Below are positions 1 through 9,308 of a DNA stretch of 64,000 bases, in pieces; position 1 is the stretch's first letter; each line of letters opens with the position of its first letter. The DNA is from Candidatus Gastranaerophilales bacterium. Its GTDB lineage: Bacteria > Cyanobacteriota > Vampirovibrionia > Gastranaerophilales > Gastranaerophilaceae. The position numbers and the translations under genes are program-made. Below the pieces are notes generated by a model. It saw only the letters and a program-made list of their open reading frames with translations, was not told where the DNA came from and did no database searches. The DNA lies in the NCBI GenBank assembly GCA_944325785.1, contig CALVBN010000004.1:1-64000 (forward strand), written 5' to 3'.

Positions 1-90
1 AAAAAAATCCGAACCGTTGAGGATTTTTTGAGAGGTAGGTAGCACCGGAGGTAGCGACCGCAAGACCAGGCCCTAAAATAAAAACTAAAT
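1..90 (+). repeat. tRNA-linked structured element, left end cut by window
   Basis: This segment begins inside a hairpin (AAAAATCC, loop, GGATTTTTT) followed by GAGAGGTAG and a second hairpin-like stretch with CACCGGAGGT. The first 35 or so bases are nearly identical to positions 28404-28440, which lie upstream of tRNA-Lys. A related element lies upstream of tRNA-Pro at 41478-41540. Near its end the sequence CAGGCCC (about 67-73) is the reverse complement of the first seven bases of the tRNA that follows. The upstream tRNA-derived part, if present, lies outside the window. Function is unknown. Confidence 0.6.
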
Positions 91-113
91 AACAAGACGC
101 TACAACTTTATAA

Positions 114-185
114 GGGCCTGTGGCGCAGCGGTAGCGCAGAGGACTCATAATCCTTTGGTCGTGGGTTCGAATCCCTCCGGGCCCA
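114..185 (+). tRNA. tRNA with CAT anticodon (elongator Met or Ile2)
   Basis: A complete cloverleaf is visible: acceptor GGGCCTG pairs with CGGGCCC including one G-U, D stem GCGC/GCGC, anticodon stem GAGGA/TCCTT with loop CTCATAA, and T loop TTCGAAT. The T stem has one T-T mismatch. The anticodon is CAT. The anticodon stem lacks the three consecutive G-C pairs of initiator tRNA, so this is either elongator Met or the Ile isoacceptor modified by TilS; the sequence alone does not settle which. CCA is not encoded. A terminator follows directly. Confidence 0.9.
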
Positions 186-194
186 ATTTTTAAC

Positions 195-219
195 AAAAGA
201 GCCTAAAAGGCTCTTTTTT
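195..219 (+). terminator. Intrinsic terminator after the tRNA
   Basis: AAAAGAGCC and GGCTCTTTT form a stem around the loop TAAAA and are followed by a T run. It ends tRNA transcription. Confidence 0.85.
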
Positions 220-337
220 AGTGATTTTTTTATTTCAATCTGTGTTTCAGCCGTGCAGTTTAATGTTCAGTTTATTGCTATAAAAACATACAAAATCAGA
301 GAAATTTCCGGACACAAATAATGTCCTATTAATCATT

Positions 338-360
338 GTTGGGCTGAAAGCCCAACCTAC
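338..360 (-). repeat. GTAG-type REP hairpin (copy A)
   Basis: Read on the minus strand it is GTAG followed by an 8-bp stem GTTGGGCT / AGCCCAAC around a 3-nt loop. It belongs to the same family as the copies near the transposase at 30642-31172, with one compensated stem change (GGGC for GGGG). It lies between the tRNA and the 3' end of trpB. Confidence 0.75.
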
Positions 361-443
361 TTGGCTTACGAACCTCTGTATTATGTCATAGAAAAGAAAG
401 CTGTTTGCGGGAAATTTGAATTTATAATACCCCGCAGTTCGTT

Positions 444-1649
444 TTATTGTCTTACAGTTTCTATAATGAAATCGACATCTTTATCCCCTCTGCCAGAGAG
501 ATTCACGAGGATTTTTTCATTCGGATGGTTCTGCGCATATTTAATTGCATATGCAACAGCGTGAGAGCTTTCGAGAGCCGGAATTATTCCCTCTGTTCTT
601 GATAATTCAAAAAATGCATCAACGGCTTCTTTGTCTGAAATTGTCACATAATCTGCTCTGCCGATGCTTTGCAGATAGCAATGTTTTGGACCGACACCAG
701 GGTAATCAAGTCCGCTTGCTATAGAATAAGCATTTGCGACATTACCGTTTTCGTCCTGCAGCAGCTTGCATTTGAAGCCGTGGATAACCCCATCTTTACC
801 GAATGTTAAACTTGCAGCATTTTCACCTATTTTTGTACCTTTTCCTAAAGGCTCTACACCGTATATTTTAACAGTTTTATCTTCCAAAAATGCATCAAAC
901 AGCCCGATTGCATTTGACCCGCCTCCAACACATGCTATAAGACAATCCGGCAACGAACCGGTTAATTCTAAAAATTGTTTTCTCGCTTCCTTGCCGATTA
1001 CAGATTGAAAATGTTCAACTATCATCGGAAACGGATGCGGACCAACAACAGAGCCAATAGCATATATTGCATTATCATATTCTTTTAAGTAAGCAGAAAA
1101 AGCTTCATCCACCGCTTCTTTTAAACTCTTTTTACCGCTTGTGACACTGATAACATTTGCACCTAGAATTTTCATTTTATCAACATTAGGTTTTTCTTTC
1201 TGTATATCAGTTTCACCCATATAAATATCACATTCTAATCCCATTAATGCGGCAGCAGTTGCGGTTGCAACACCATGCTGACCGGCACCTGTTTCCGCTA
1301 TTATTTTCTTTTTGCCAAGCTTTTTGGCTAATAAAGCTTCTCCCAAAGAATGATTAATTTTGTGTGCGCCTGTGTGGTTCAAATCCTCGCGCTTTAGGTA
1401 AATTTCTGCGCCGTATCTGGAAGATAAGTTTTTAGCATAATACAGCGCACTCGGTCTTCCAACGTAATGCCTTAACAGATAATCCAATTCTTTGTTAAAC
1501 TCCGCATCATCTTTCAATGATAAAAATGCATCTGTAATTTTCTTAAATTCTTCTTTTAAGTTTTCATCTATAAATTGTCCGCCGTAATTTCCAAGAAATC
1601 CATCCGTATTAGGCTGAATGTTTATTTTTTGTTCTGTGTTCACTGTCAT
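444..1649 (-). CDS. trpB: Tryptophan synthase beta chain
   Basis: It joins indole and serine to make tryptophan with pyridoxal phosphate, normally in an alpha2-beta2 complex in the cytoplasm. The 401 aa match the usual TrpB length. The PLP lysine is K97 in HTGAHKIN, the catalytic glutamate is E119 in AETGAGQHG, and the phosphate-binding loop is GGGSNAIG near residue 242. Translation starts one base after the stop of the TrpR-like gene, whose last codons hold the AGGAG ribosome binding site, so the two are translationally coupled. No trpA or other trp gene is in the window, so this is a repressor-trpB mini-operon. That could serve indole salvage or depend on trpA elsewhere. Confidence 0.97.
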   Translation of the reverse strand: MTVNTEQKINIQPNTDGFLGNYGGQFIDENLKEEFKKITDAFLSLKDDAEFNKELDYLLRHYVGRPSALYYAKNLSSRYGAEIYLKREDLNHTGAHKINHSLGEALLAKKLGKKKIIAETGAGQHGVATATAAALMGLECDIYMGETDIQKEKPNVDKMKILGANVISVTSGKKSLKEAVDEAFSAYLKEYDNAIYAIGSVVGPHPFPMIVEHFQSVIGKEARKQFLELTGSLPDCLIACVGGGSNAIGLFDAFLEDKTVKIYGVEPLGKGTKIGENAASLTFGKDGVIHGFKCKLLQDENGNVANAYSIASGLDYPGVGPKHCYLQSIGRADYVTISDKEAVDAFFELSRTEGIIPALESSHAVAYAIKYAQNHPNEKILVNLSGRGDKDVDFIIETVRQ

Positions 1650-1650
1650 T

Positions 1651-1914
1651 TTATTCTCCTTTTATTACTTTCTTTGTAATCGAGTTTGGCGTTTTTAATA
1701 TTTTTGCCCCTCTTGTCACCTTGCAGAGACTCACATGCAGTTTTTGCGCAACTTCTCTTTGGGTGCAATTATCTGATGCAAGCATTTTAAGTATACGCCA
1801 TCGTTTTGACAGTGTTGTGATTTCGGAAAGAGTCAGTATTTCTTTAAAAAATTCTGCAATTTCTTTTTTATTCATCATGCTTAAAGCTTCTGAAATTTCA
1901 TTTATTGTGCGCAT
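1651..1914 (-). CDS. trpR: TrpR/YerC-family transcriptional repressor
   Basis: This 87-aa protein has the all-helical TrpR fold pattern. The helix-turn-helix is in the segment [21 protein letters not shown] (about residues 52-72), where the family has TQRE and a G-A-x-x-L pattern. In the family it binds DNA as a dimer when tryptophan is bound. Its position directly before trpB and behind a strong palindrome argues for autoregulated control of trpB by tryptophan. ATG at 1914 is preceded by AAGGG. YerC-type members do not all sense tryptophan, so the ligand is inferred from context. Confidence 0.88.
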   Translation of the reverse strand: MRTINEISEALSMMNKKEIAEFFKEILTLSEITTLSKRWRILKMLASDNCTQREVAQKLHVSLCKVTRGAKILKTPNSITKKVIKGE

Positions 1915-1923
1915 TTTTATCCC

Positions 1924-1974
1924 TTATTGTTTCTATATATAGAAACAATAATATAATATTTTGTTTCTGTCAAT
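1924..1974 (-). promoter_or_regulatory. trpR-trpB promoter with 28-bp palindromic operator
   Basis: A perfect palindrome spans 1924-1951; its half-site is TTATTGTTTCTATA. On the minus strand TTGACA (1969-1974) serves as -35 and, 17 nt on, the -10 (near TATTGT) falls inside the palindrome. An additional half-site (GAAACAAAAT) sits between the two boxes. A repressor bound here would occlude the -10 and start site. Confidence 0.75.
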
Positions 1975-2049
1975 AGTAACATGCGCTAAAAAACAGATTT
2001 CAGATTTCCGCATCAAAATTGCACCCTGCGGGCTGATAATGTATAAGGT

Positions 2050-3078
2050 TTAGCGGTATCTGTGTTCAAAGGCTTCTACGGCTTGGACAGCTTCTTCTTC
2101 CGTATATTTGTATGCGCCGAGGCTTATCATAATTCTGCCTTTTGATTCTTCAAACAGTTTTTTCTTAATTTTATAAGGATAAGTTTCATTGCCCTGCAGG
2201 TTGCCGTTATGGATTTCCCGTATAACGTCGTCTATATAAATCTGCATGTATTGAGGGATTTTCGGATGTCTTTTTATGTATTCACTCAGCGGCATGTTTT
2301 CTCTGTAGCGGTTTCCGCTTGCAGATGTTAAAAGAAAATTCCCTATTGCGTTTAACCCGCCGTTAGAAGCAGGGGTCACATGTTCAATAGAACCGGTTGA
2401 GGCAATAAATATACGCCTTATAATTTCAGTCTGGCTCCGTTTGGAATACTTGACTACAAATGCGTTCCGACTGCTTTCGGATGTAGGGAGAAACAGGGCT
2501 TTGTTTCTGATATCATTTAAAATCTCTTTTTCGTTTTCTTTTGGGATAATTTCTTCAAGCGAACTCAAAAAGGTTTTACGTTTAAAACTATCGTGAGCGG
2601 GACTGCTGATTATTATCTGTCTGCATTTTGTTGTTTTGGCTCTGATTTTTAGCGCCGATTGCGGGGAAAGCCGTCTTGTAAGATGGTCTACGTCGTCCAA
2701 AACTTCCATTTCTTCCAGTTTTAATCTTGTTAGGCAATTCGTTTTTATCATCTGGAGGCAATTTTGAAGATTGTCATCAGGATTAATCAAGGCAAAGTCT
2801 TTAAATATCGCAAACATGGCTTTTTCCGTCGGAAGCATATTTTCTTGATAAAAAGAGAGCAGTTCTACTCCGTCCAGAGCGGTTCTGCACTGCGCCAGCC
2901 TTTTTTCGAATCCGTTTATTGTTTCACTCGGAATAATTTTTATCCCCCGATACGGGCATGTAATATCTTTAAGCTTCCTCAAAGGCTTGCCTGCAGAGGT
3001 TTTTCCTTCATGCGGAATATCATAATAATATTTCAAATAATTTTGCGGGGTAATGTGTTTTATTATTTTTGACTTCAT
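2050..3078 (-). CDS. HNH-like protein, paralog 1
   Basis: It has 342 aa. Near residues 225-260 it has an HNH-nuclease-like block: IEHVTPASNGG, then N-F-L-L, then SGNRYRENMPLSEY. An E/D-H-x-x-P, G-G-x-N and N-x-x-R arrangement is typical of HNH cores. It lacks the usual zinc-binding CxxC pairs; a conserved CPYRGIK motif occurs early. It is clearly homologous to the protein at 6623-7747, sharing CPY-G-IK, LKLEE-VLD-VD, TTKCR-III, DSFKRKTFL and the HNH block. It lies 70 nt downstream of the UvrA-like gene on the same strand. Nuclease activity is inferred and the target is unknown. Confidence 0.6.
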   Translation of the reverse strand: MKSKIIKHITPQNYLKYYYDIPHEGKTSAGKPLRKLKDITCPYRGIKIIPSETINGFEKRLAQCRTALDGVELLSFYQENMLPTEKAMFAIFKDFALINPDDNLQNCLQMIKTNCLTRLKLEEMEVLDDVDHLTRRLSPQSALKIRAKTTKCRQIIISSPAHDSFKRKTFLSSLEEIIPKENEKEILNDIRNKALFLPTSESSRNAFVVKYSKRSQTEIIRRIFIASTGSIEHVTPASNGGLNAIGNFLLTSASGNRYRENMPLSEYIKRHPKIPQYMQIYIDDVIREIHNGNLQGNETYPYKIKKKLFEESKGRIMISLGAYKYTEEEAVQAVEAFEHRYR

Positions 3079-3148
3079 GCTCAGCTTTCCGGTTATATTT
3101 TCATGATAACAGACAGCGGAGGCGTCTGCAACCCATATGAATATTGGA

Positions 3149-5656
3149 TTAATTCTGCTTCAAATATCTGCCTGTTATGCTGGCTTTAGAATTAATAATG
3201 TCATCGATGGTTCCGGATGCGACAATTTCACCGCCGTCTTTGCCTCCCTGCGGACCCATATCTATTATATAATCCGCATTTGCAATAACATCAAGGTCAT
3301 GTTCAATTACAACAACTGTTGCGTTATTTTCAATCAGTTTTTGAAAAACTCCCAGCAGCGATCTGACATCCAGCGGATGAAGCCCGATTGTCGGTTCATC
3401 AAAAACAAATACTGTATCTTCCTGCTTTCTGCCCATTTCTGATGCGAGTTTCAAGCGCTGGGCTTCTCCGCCGGAAAGGCTCGGCGTTGCTTCGCCCAGA
3501 GTTAAGTACCCAAGTCCAAGATCCTTCAGCACCTGCAGTCTTTGCCTTACCGTATTTAAATCTTTGCAGGCTTCAAGCGCGTGATTAATATCCATTGCCA
3601 TTATTTCCGGAAGAGAATAAGCTTCTTTGTTTTTAGAAATATATTTGATGTTTTCCGCCTTTTTAGAATAGCGCGAGCCTCTGCATTCCGGACAGGGAAT
3701 ATCAACATCCGGCAAAAACTGGACATCAAGGCTTATGCTTCCCGTTCCGTCGCATGCCGGACAGCGCAGAGAGCCGGTATTATAAGAAAAATCTCCTGCT
3801 TTATATCCTGCGATTTTTGCATCAGACGTTTTTGCAAAAACTTTTCTGAGTTCATCATGCACATTGGCATAAGTTGCAACTGTTGAGCGGACATTGATTC
3901 CAATCGGCGTCGCATCAATAAGTTTTACCTGCTTAATACCTTCTGCGCTGATATTTTTGACATGTTCCGGCAGTTTCTTCCCCGCAATAGAATTCTCCAG
4001 AGCCGGAATTAAGCTTTCTAAAATCAGCGTGGTTTTACCGGAGCCGGAAACGCCGGTTACGACGGTTAATCTTCCTTTTGGAATGTGAACTTCAAGAGGT
4101 TTTACCGTATGAATTTCCGCTGTCGAAAGTTTAATTTCCCCGTCTTTAAAGAGTTCTGATTTTTCGGTATGCGGTCTTATTCGTACATCGTATTTTCCGG
4201 ACAGAAACGGCGCAATTTTTGATGCAGGATTTTGGGTTACATCCTGTATCGGCCCTTGCGTGATAATTTCCCCGCCATCGCTTCCGGATTCCGGTCCGAG
4301 TTCAATAATCCAATCTGATTCAGACAAAATCTGTGCGTCATGGTCTACCAGTATAACTGAATTTCCGTCAGAAACAAGGTCATGCATCACCGCATTCAAA
4401 CCTTTTATATTGGCGGGATGAAGTCCTATGGACGGCTCATCTAAAACGTACAAGACTCCTGTTGTCCTGTTTCTTACGGAGCGCGCAAGCTGCATTCGCT
4501 GTCTTTCGCCTGTAGAAAGAGTTGATGCGGCTCTATCAAGCGAAAGGTAGCCCAAACCTAAATCCATCAATCGTTTTGCGGTAACTTGAAAAGATTCGCA
4601 TATTGATTCAGCCATCGGACGCATTTCAGCAGGAAGGGAGGCAGGAACATTATTTACCCATTCTATTAATTCCGACAATGTCATTTTGCACGCCTCATCC
4701 AGCGATATCCCCTGCAGTTTAGGAGCGCGCGCTGATTCAGAAAGACGGGTGCCGTGACATGCAGGGCAGATTTCCTCTTTCAAAAATTTTTCGACGCGTT
4801 TCATGCCTGTTTCGTCTTTAACTTTTTTAAGCGCATTTTCTACAGTATAAACAGCGTTAAAATATGTAAAATCAATTTCGCCCGCCTGATTGGAATTCTT
4901 TGCTTTATAAAAAATATGTTTTTTTTCTGCAGGTCCGTGAAAAACGATTTCTCTTTCTTCCTTCGTAAGTTCTCTAAAAGGCACATCCGTCCGCACGCCC
5001 ATTGCACGGCAGACATCAGTCATAAGCGACCACATAAGAGAATTCCACGGCAGTACTGCGCCTTCATCAATTGTAAGCGATTCATCCGGAACGAGAGTTG
5101 TTTCATCTACCGTTCTAACCGTTCCGACCCCTCCGCATTTTTCGCATGCTCCTTGGCTGTTAAAAGCAAGTTCTTCTGCGCTTGGGGCATAAAAATGCGT
5201 ACCGCAGACGGGACAGATAAGTTCTTTACCCGCAGCAACAAGCAAAGAAGGCTCCAGATAATGCCCGTTAGGACATCTGTGATTTGCAAGACGCGAATAC
5301 ATGAGTCTTAAGCTGTTTAACAGTTCTGTCCCTGTTCCAAAAGTACTGCGGATGCCCGGAACGCCCGGACGTTGATGGAGAGCAAGGGATGCCGGCACAT
5401 ACAGGATTTCATCAACCTGCGCCTTTGCTGATTGTGTCATACGGCGTCTTGTATATGTGGAAAGAGCTTCCAGATAACGTCTTGAACCTTCCGCATATAA
5501 TACGCCGAGCGCTAGAGAAGATTTACCGGAGCCGGAAACGCCCGCAATACCGACAATTTTATTTAGAGGAATATCGACATCTATGTTTTTTAAATTATGT
5601 ACTCTTGCCCCGCGGACAACTATTCTATCTGGTTTTGATTCTTCTGTTTTCTGCAT
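3149..5656 (-). CDS. UvrA-like ABC ATPase (excinuclease A paralog)
   Basis: It has two ABC ATPase halves: Walker A GVSGSGKSS near residue 40 and GVSGSGKTT near residue 545, and signatures LSTGERQRMQLA and LSGGEAQRLKLA. Two zinc-finger regions are visible (CPVCGTHF and CEKCGGVG; CPACDGTG and CPECRGSRY). At 835 aa it is about 100 aa shorter than canonical UvrA (about 940). This resembles UvrA2-type paralogs that lack the UvrB-interaction region and are linked to drug or damage tolerance. Whether the missing part is exactly that domain needs alignment. uvrB lies separately at 12789-14771. AAGGA precedes the ATG. Confidence 0.88.
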   Translation of the reverse strand: MQKTEESKPDRIVVRGARVHNLKNIDVDIPLNKIVGIAGVSGSGKSSLALGVLYAEGSRRYLEALSTYTRRRMTQSAKAQVDEILYVPASLALHQRPGVPGIRSTFGTGTELLNSLRLMYSRLANHRCPNGHYLEPSLLVAAGKELICPVCGTHFYAPSAEELAFNSQGACEKCGGVGTVRTVDETTLVPDESLTIDEGAVLPWNSLMWSLMTDVCRAMGVRTDVPFRELTKEEREIVFHGPAEKKHIFYKAKNSNQAGEIDFTYFNAVYTVENALKKVKDETGMKRVEKFLKEEICPACHGTRLSESARAPKLQGISLDEACKMTLSELIEWVNNVPASLPAEMRPMAESICESFQVTAKRLMDLGLGYLSLDRAASTLSTGERQRMQLARSVRNRTTGVLYVLDEPSIGLHPANIKGLNAVMHDLVSDGNSVILVDHDAQILSESDWIIELGPESGSDGGEIITQGPIQDVTQNPASKIAPFLSGKYDVRIRPHTEKSELFKDGEIKLSTAEIHTVKPLEVHIPKGRLTVVTGVSGSGKTTLILESLIPALENSIAGKKLPEHVKNISAEGIKQVKLIDATPIGINVRSTVATYANVHDELRKVFAKTSDAKIAGYKAGDFSYNTGSLRCPACDGTGSISLDVQFLPDVDIPCPECRGSRYSKKAENIKYISKNKEAYSLPEIMAMDINHALEACKDLNTVRQRLQVLKDLGLGYLTLGEATPSLSGGEAQRLKLASEMGRKQEDTVFVFDEPTIGLHPLDVRSLLGVFQKLIENNATVVVIEHDLDVIANADYIIDMGPQGGKDGGEIVASGTIDDIINSKASITGRYLKQN

Positions 5657-5677
5657 TATTAATCCTTTTAATAAAAT

Positions 5678-5705
5678 TTTATATAATATTAAGCAAATAA
5701 TTCAA
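5678..5705 (-). promoter_or_regulatory. Candidate promoter of the UvrA-like gene
   Basis: On the minus strand TTGAAT (5700-5705) is followed after 16 nt by TATAAA (5678-5683), just upstream of the gene start. Confidence 0.5.
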
Positions 5706-5761
5706 GTGTTGAAAAAATATTTTTATGAGATAATAAATCTTGCACGAAATAGAAATAGCAT

Positions 5762-6637
5762 ATGAAAATATCCGGTATTAACGAAAATCAATACACATAC
5801 AAAGGAGGAGCTGCAGATTTAAATGCCGTTAATCCTATTGCCATTTATACAAGCAGGTTTTTTAAAAGAATGGCAACCGTTTCGCGTGCAAATCTTGAAA
5901 CTTTTTCCGATGAGCTTTCCTTAAATGCAAAAGTGATTAAAACAGGAAAAAGTTCTTTATTGGATATTAATCCGGCAAATTCAAAAAACTATGTGCTTTT
6001 TCTGCACGGTATGGGAAAAAACGTAAGCAATTACCAGAAATTGTATAAATCTATTCTTGATTTGGATGCTGGAGTCTGCGCCGTTGAATACAGAAGCTAC
6101 GGATTAAATAAAAAATCCAGATTGACAGAGGACAGATTAAAAAAAGATGTTGATAAAGCTTATCAATACCTAACAGAAACAAGAGGAATTAAACCGCAAA
6201 ATATAACCGTTATCGGACATAGCATGGGCGGTGCGCTTGCAGCGGATTTCGCAAGCAGGCATAAAGATATAAAATCTTTGATACTTATTTCCCCGCTTTC
6301 TAATCTCTTGTATATCGGTAAAAAATTCATGCTTAATAAAAGACTAGGCGTCGGAGTGCCGGAGAGAGTTAAACAATTTACCGATAAATGCAAACCATTA
6401 AAATGGCTTTATTCTCTAAACTTTAATTCAATAAAGAAAATCAAAAATATAGAAAGCCCGACCTATATAATACAATCAAAAAATGATTCCATCACCACAT
6501 ATCAAGGCGCGCGGACAATGGCAAAACATGCCAGACGGAAAGGAATTCTCCAGAAATATGTCTTATTTCCGCAGGGCGGGCATGATGTTGATACGAATAA
6601 ACTCGACGCTGTAATGGAAATATTAAACAATCTTTAA
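5762..6637 (+). CDS. Alpha/beta hydrolase
   Basis: This 291-aa protein has a standard alpha/beta-hydrolase core. The oxyanion region is LFLHGMGKN (about residue 80), the nucleophile elbow GHSMGG (near residue 153), the acidic residue in QSKNDSITT and the histidine in QGGHDVD near the C terminus. The substrate cannot be told. The first 20 residues contain TYKGG, one of the short N-terminal motifs that recur in this window. No secretion signal is seen. Its last 15 bp overlap the convergent HNH-like gene. Confidence 0.85.
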   Translation: MKISGINENQYTYKGGAADLNAVNPIAIYTSRFFKRMATVSRANLETFSDELSLNAKVIKTGKSSLLDINPANSKNYVLFLHGMGKNVSNYQKLYKSILDLDAGVCAVEYRSYGLNKKSRLTEDRLKKDVDKAYQYLTETRGIKPQNITVIGHSMGGALAADFASRHKDIKSLILISPLSNLLYIGKKFMLNKRLGVGVPERVKQFTDKCKPLKWLYSLNFNSIKKIKNIESPTYIIQSKNDSITTYQGARTMAKHARRKGILQKYVLFPQGGHDVDTNKLDAVMEILNNL

Positions 6638-7747
6638 TTTTCTCTTTTTCCAGCGCGGAATATGCTCGGCTTCTGACGCTTTATATTCCGAACATCTGTA
6701 TTTTGAAAGATCCAGATTAATCAGTCCTTCAGACTCTTCTTCAAGCTTCTTTTTTATTTGATACGGATAGGCTTCATTTCCCTTGAGCGCGCCTTTGTGT
6801 ATTGCACGGATTATTTCATTAATATATTTCTGGCAGAAAGCCGGAACAAGCGGAAAGCGGTCAATATATTTGCTTAACGGCATATTTTCCCTGTATCTGT
6901 TCCCGTTTGCGGAAGTGAGCAGAAAATTTGCCATATTATTTTCTCCGCCTTTAGAAGCCGGAGTTACGTGTTCTATAGTTGTTGTTGACGCAAGAAAAAT
7001 ACGGCGTGCAATTTCATTCTGAGGACGGTTTACATACTTTACGACAAATGCGTTTTCACTGCTTGCGGATGTCGGAAGATACAAAGCCTGGTCGCGGATT
7101 TTTTCAAATAATTCTTCCTCTTCCGGTTTGCAGGTTATTTCATCCAGCGAGTTTAAAAAAGTCTTTCTCTTAAAAGTATCCTCGGAATCATTTGCGATAA
7201 TAATTTCTCTGCATCTTGTCGTCTTTTTCCTTAACTCCAGTGCTGTTTCCGGAGAAAGCGAATTAGACATCCTGTCCACTTCATCCAGAACCTTAAATTC
7301 TTCAAGCTTCAGCTTAGTCAAACTTGAATTATACATCTCCATCAAACAATTCTGCAAAGTTTTGGAGGGATTTTCGGCAATATATTTTGCAAAAGTTTCG
7401 TACATCTTTTTTTCTACGGGCTGTAAAAAATCAGCATATCTTCCCAAAAGTTTTATATATGCTTCCGGCGTTTTACATCTTGCAAGCTGGATTTCGAATG
7501 TTCCGATTTTACTGCTTTGAATCATTTTGATGCCTGTATAAGGACAGGTAATATTTTTTAACGCCTTAAGCGGTTTCCCTGCTGATGTAGAATGACCTTT
7601 TCTTTTTACAGCTTCAGCAGTTTTAGCAAGGGAGCGGAAGGAAACCTGCGGATTACTAAAAGCAGAGCTGTTAAATCTCCTGTTCTGCAATGTATTATAA
7701 CTTTGAATGGCTGATATAAACAACGATTTCCTTTTCCCTAAACCCAT
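6623..7747 (-). CDS. HNH-like protein, paralog 2
   Basis: It is about 374 aa and homologous along its length to the protein at 2050-3078. The HNH-like block reads IEHVTPASKGG, N-x-x-NFLLTSA, NGNRYRENMPLSKY. It carries an extra Ser/Arg-rich N-terminal segment of about 40 aa. The longest frame begins with a TTG at 7774; the ATG at 7747 is the more likely start. The two paralogs bracket the UvrA-like gene and the hydrolase, which suggests local duplication. Endonuclease function is inferred only. Confidence 0.6.
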   Translation of the reverse strand: MGLGKRKSLFISAIQSYNTLQNRRFNSSAFSNPQVSFRSLAKTAEAVKRKGHSTSAGKPLKALKNITCPYTGIKMIQSSKIGTFEIQLARCKTPEAYIKLLGRYADFLQPVEKKMYETFAKYIAENPSKTLQNCLMEMYNSSLTKLKLEEFKVLDEVDRMSNSLSPETALELRKKTTRCREIIIANDSEDTFKRKTFLNSLDEITCKPEEEELFEKIRDQALYLPTSASSENAFVVKYVNRPQNEIARRIFLASTTTIEHVTPASKGGENNMANFLLTSANGNRYRENMPLSKYIDRFPLVPAFCQKYINEIIRAIHKGALKGNEAYPYQIKKKLEEESEGLINLDLSKYRCSEYKASEAEHIPRWKKRKLKIV

Positions 7748-7802
7748 ATTAACAGAGATTTTAAAAAATAGCAATTTTTTTCTTGAGAGTTTTTAATAAA
7801 GT

Positions 7803-8432
7803 ATGGACAATATTAGTTTTATGGGAATTCCGGTTTCCCGCGAAATACAGCGCAATTTTACAATCTACAAACTTACACCGAAAGACGGCGCATATATAAA
7901 CACGCTTGCCCAAAACATAAACCACAGAAAATGCTGTTCCGGCTTAACGGAACTGCAGTATGATTTATGGGAGGATACAACTAAACGCGGTTTGCAGGAG
8001 GCGTTTTATCATGGCAGACAGGGCTTTTTGCTTGCAAAAGACGGAAATCCCTGCGGGATTATGAACATAACCCCCAAACCAGCTACCCATACGCTCAACT
8101 TTATAAGCACCTGGACCGATGAAAATAACAAACGAATTCCTTTTGCAGGGAAAACTTTATTTGCAGAGTTATTTAAGAATTTTCTTAATTCCGATGCTTA
8201 TAATATAGAACTGACAGCCTTAAAACACACACCTTTTAATGCTTTTGCAAAATATCTCCAATTAGGCTTTAAACCATACGGCGGAAATAATTTTCAAGAA
8301 ATGATGCGCATTAAACGAAATGACGCAGAAAAAAGTCTTGCGAGAATAAATCAATACATAAATCTAACCGCAGTTAAGAACGGAGAGGATTTGGATTTAT
8401 TTACGGAATTAAATACAGCAGGCAGCCTGTAA
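7803..8432 (+). CDS. GNAT-like acetyltransferase
   Basis: It has 209 aa. Residues about 50-155 have a GNAT-like layout: a beta strand ending GFLLAKDGNPCGIMNI, a following strand pair, a helix starting AGKTLFAELFKNF, and a terminal FAKYLQLGFKPYG typical of the last GNAT strand. The N terminus NISFMGIPVS carries the short F-x-G motif shared by several proteins here. Its last 24 bp overlap the convergent miaA. The substrate is unknown and the fold call is by pattern only. Confidence 0.6.
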   Translation: MDNISFMGIPVSREIQRNFTIYKLTPKDGAYINTLAQNINHRKCCSGLTELQYDLWEDTTKRGLQEAFYHGRQGFLLAKDGNPCGIMNITPKPATHTLNFISTWTDENNKRIPFAGKTLFAELFKNFLNSDAYNIELTALKHTPFNAFAKYLQLGFKPYGGNNFQEMMRIKRNDAEKSLARINQYINLTAVKNGEDLDLFTELNTAGSL

Positions 8433-9263
8433 ATTCGGATTTTTCCTAAACCACGTAAGCTGGCGTTTTGCATAGTTTCTTGAATGCTGTTTTAATTTAT
8501 TCAAAGCTTCTTCAAGCGTTGAATGCCCGTCCAGATAAGATATAATTTCCTTGTATCCTATGGTATCAACTATATTTTTTATTCTGCCGTGTTTCTTTAA
8601 CAGATATTCGGTTTCTTCCACAAGCCCCAGCTCTGCCATCCTGTCAACACGTTTATTAATCCTGTCGTACAATTCCGCACGGGAAGATATTTCCGGCATA
8701 ATCCATTCTACATCATACTCCGGCTCCTTTTGAATATTCATCTGAGAAATAGGAGCCTTTAGAATTTTTATAACTTCCAATGCCCTTACAATACGCCTTT
8801 TATTAGCCTCTTTTAATCTTTCAAAAGTCGGCGGGTCTAAAACCTTTAATTCTTCAAGCAAATCTTCCCGCTCTTGTAAATCCAGCTCTTCGCGCAATTT
8901 ATGGTCTGCCTCTGCGCGCGGAAGGTTGTAATGCTCAAGCAAAACTCTGAAATACAATCCTGTTCCGCCGGCAACAATCGGGGTTTTTCCCTTTTTCAGA
9001 ATTTCATCTATTGCTTTTTTTGCATCATCATAAAAATTTCCCGCAGAATAATCAAATTCCGGCTCGACTATGTCTATCAAATAATGCGGTATACCCTGTC
9101 TTTCTTCCATTGAAGGCTTTGCACAGGCAATATTAAATCCTTTATACACAAGTCTTGAATCAGCAGAAATCACCTCGCCGTTATACTTTTTAGCAAGTTC
9201 AACCGCCAATGCTGTTTTTCCGCTTGCAGTAGGTCCGGCTACTGCTATAACTTTTGGTTTCAT
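8409..9263 (-). CDS. miaA: tRNA dimethylallyltransferase
   Basis: It transfers a dimethylallyl group to N6 of A37 in tRNAs that read codons starting with U. The P-loop is GPTASGKT (residues 10-17), followed by the family motifs ISADSR, CAKPS, GIPHYLIDIVEP, VAGGTGLYF and the late FRKN segment. The 284 aa are slightly short of the usual 300-310. In the DSxQxYKG motif it reads DSRLVYKG, a mild deviation. Start ATG at 9263. Confidence 0.96.
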   Translation of the reverse strand: MKPKVIAVAGPTASGKTALAVELAKKYNGEVISADSRLVYKGFNIACAKPSMEERQGIPHYLIDIVEPEFDYSAGNFYDDAKKAIDEILKKGKTPIVAGGTGLYFRVLLEHYNLPRAEADHKLREELDLQEREDLLEELKVLDPPTFERLKEANKRRIVRALEVIKILKAPISQMNIQKEPEYDVEWIMPEISSRAELYDRINKRVDRMAELGLVEETEYLLKKHGRIKNIVDTIGYKEIISYLDGHSTLEEALNKLKQHSRNYAKRQLTWFRKNPNLQAACCI

Positions 9264-9296
9264 ATTTATATTCTACCTTAAAATCTAAAAGTGTGA

Positions 9297-9308
9297 TATA
9301 ATATCAGC
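9297..9308 (+). promoter_or_regulatory. -10 box of a probable leaderless transcript
   Basis: TATAAT at 9297-9302 is followed by exactly 6 nt and then the ATG of the TPR/NHL gene. There is no room for a ribosome binding site downstream of the expected start point. Confidence 0.55.

Noticed and set aside
4754..5700. Plus-strand open frames of 103-185 aa
   Set aside because: They are shadows opposite the UvrA-like gene, whose motifs are unmistakable.
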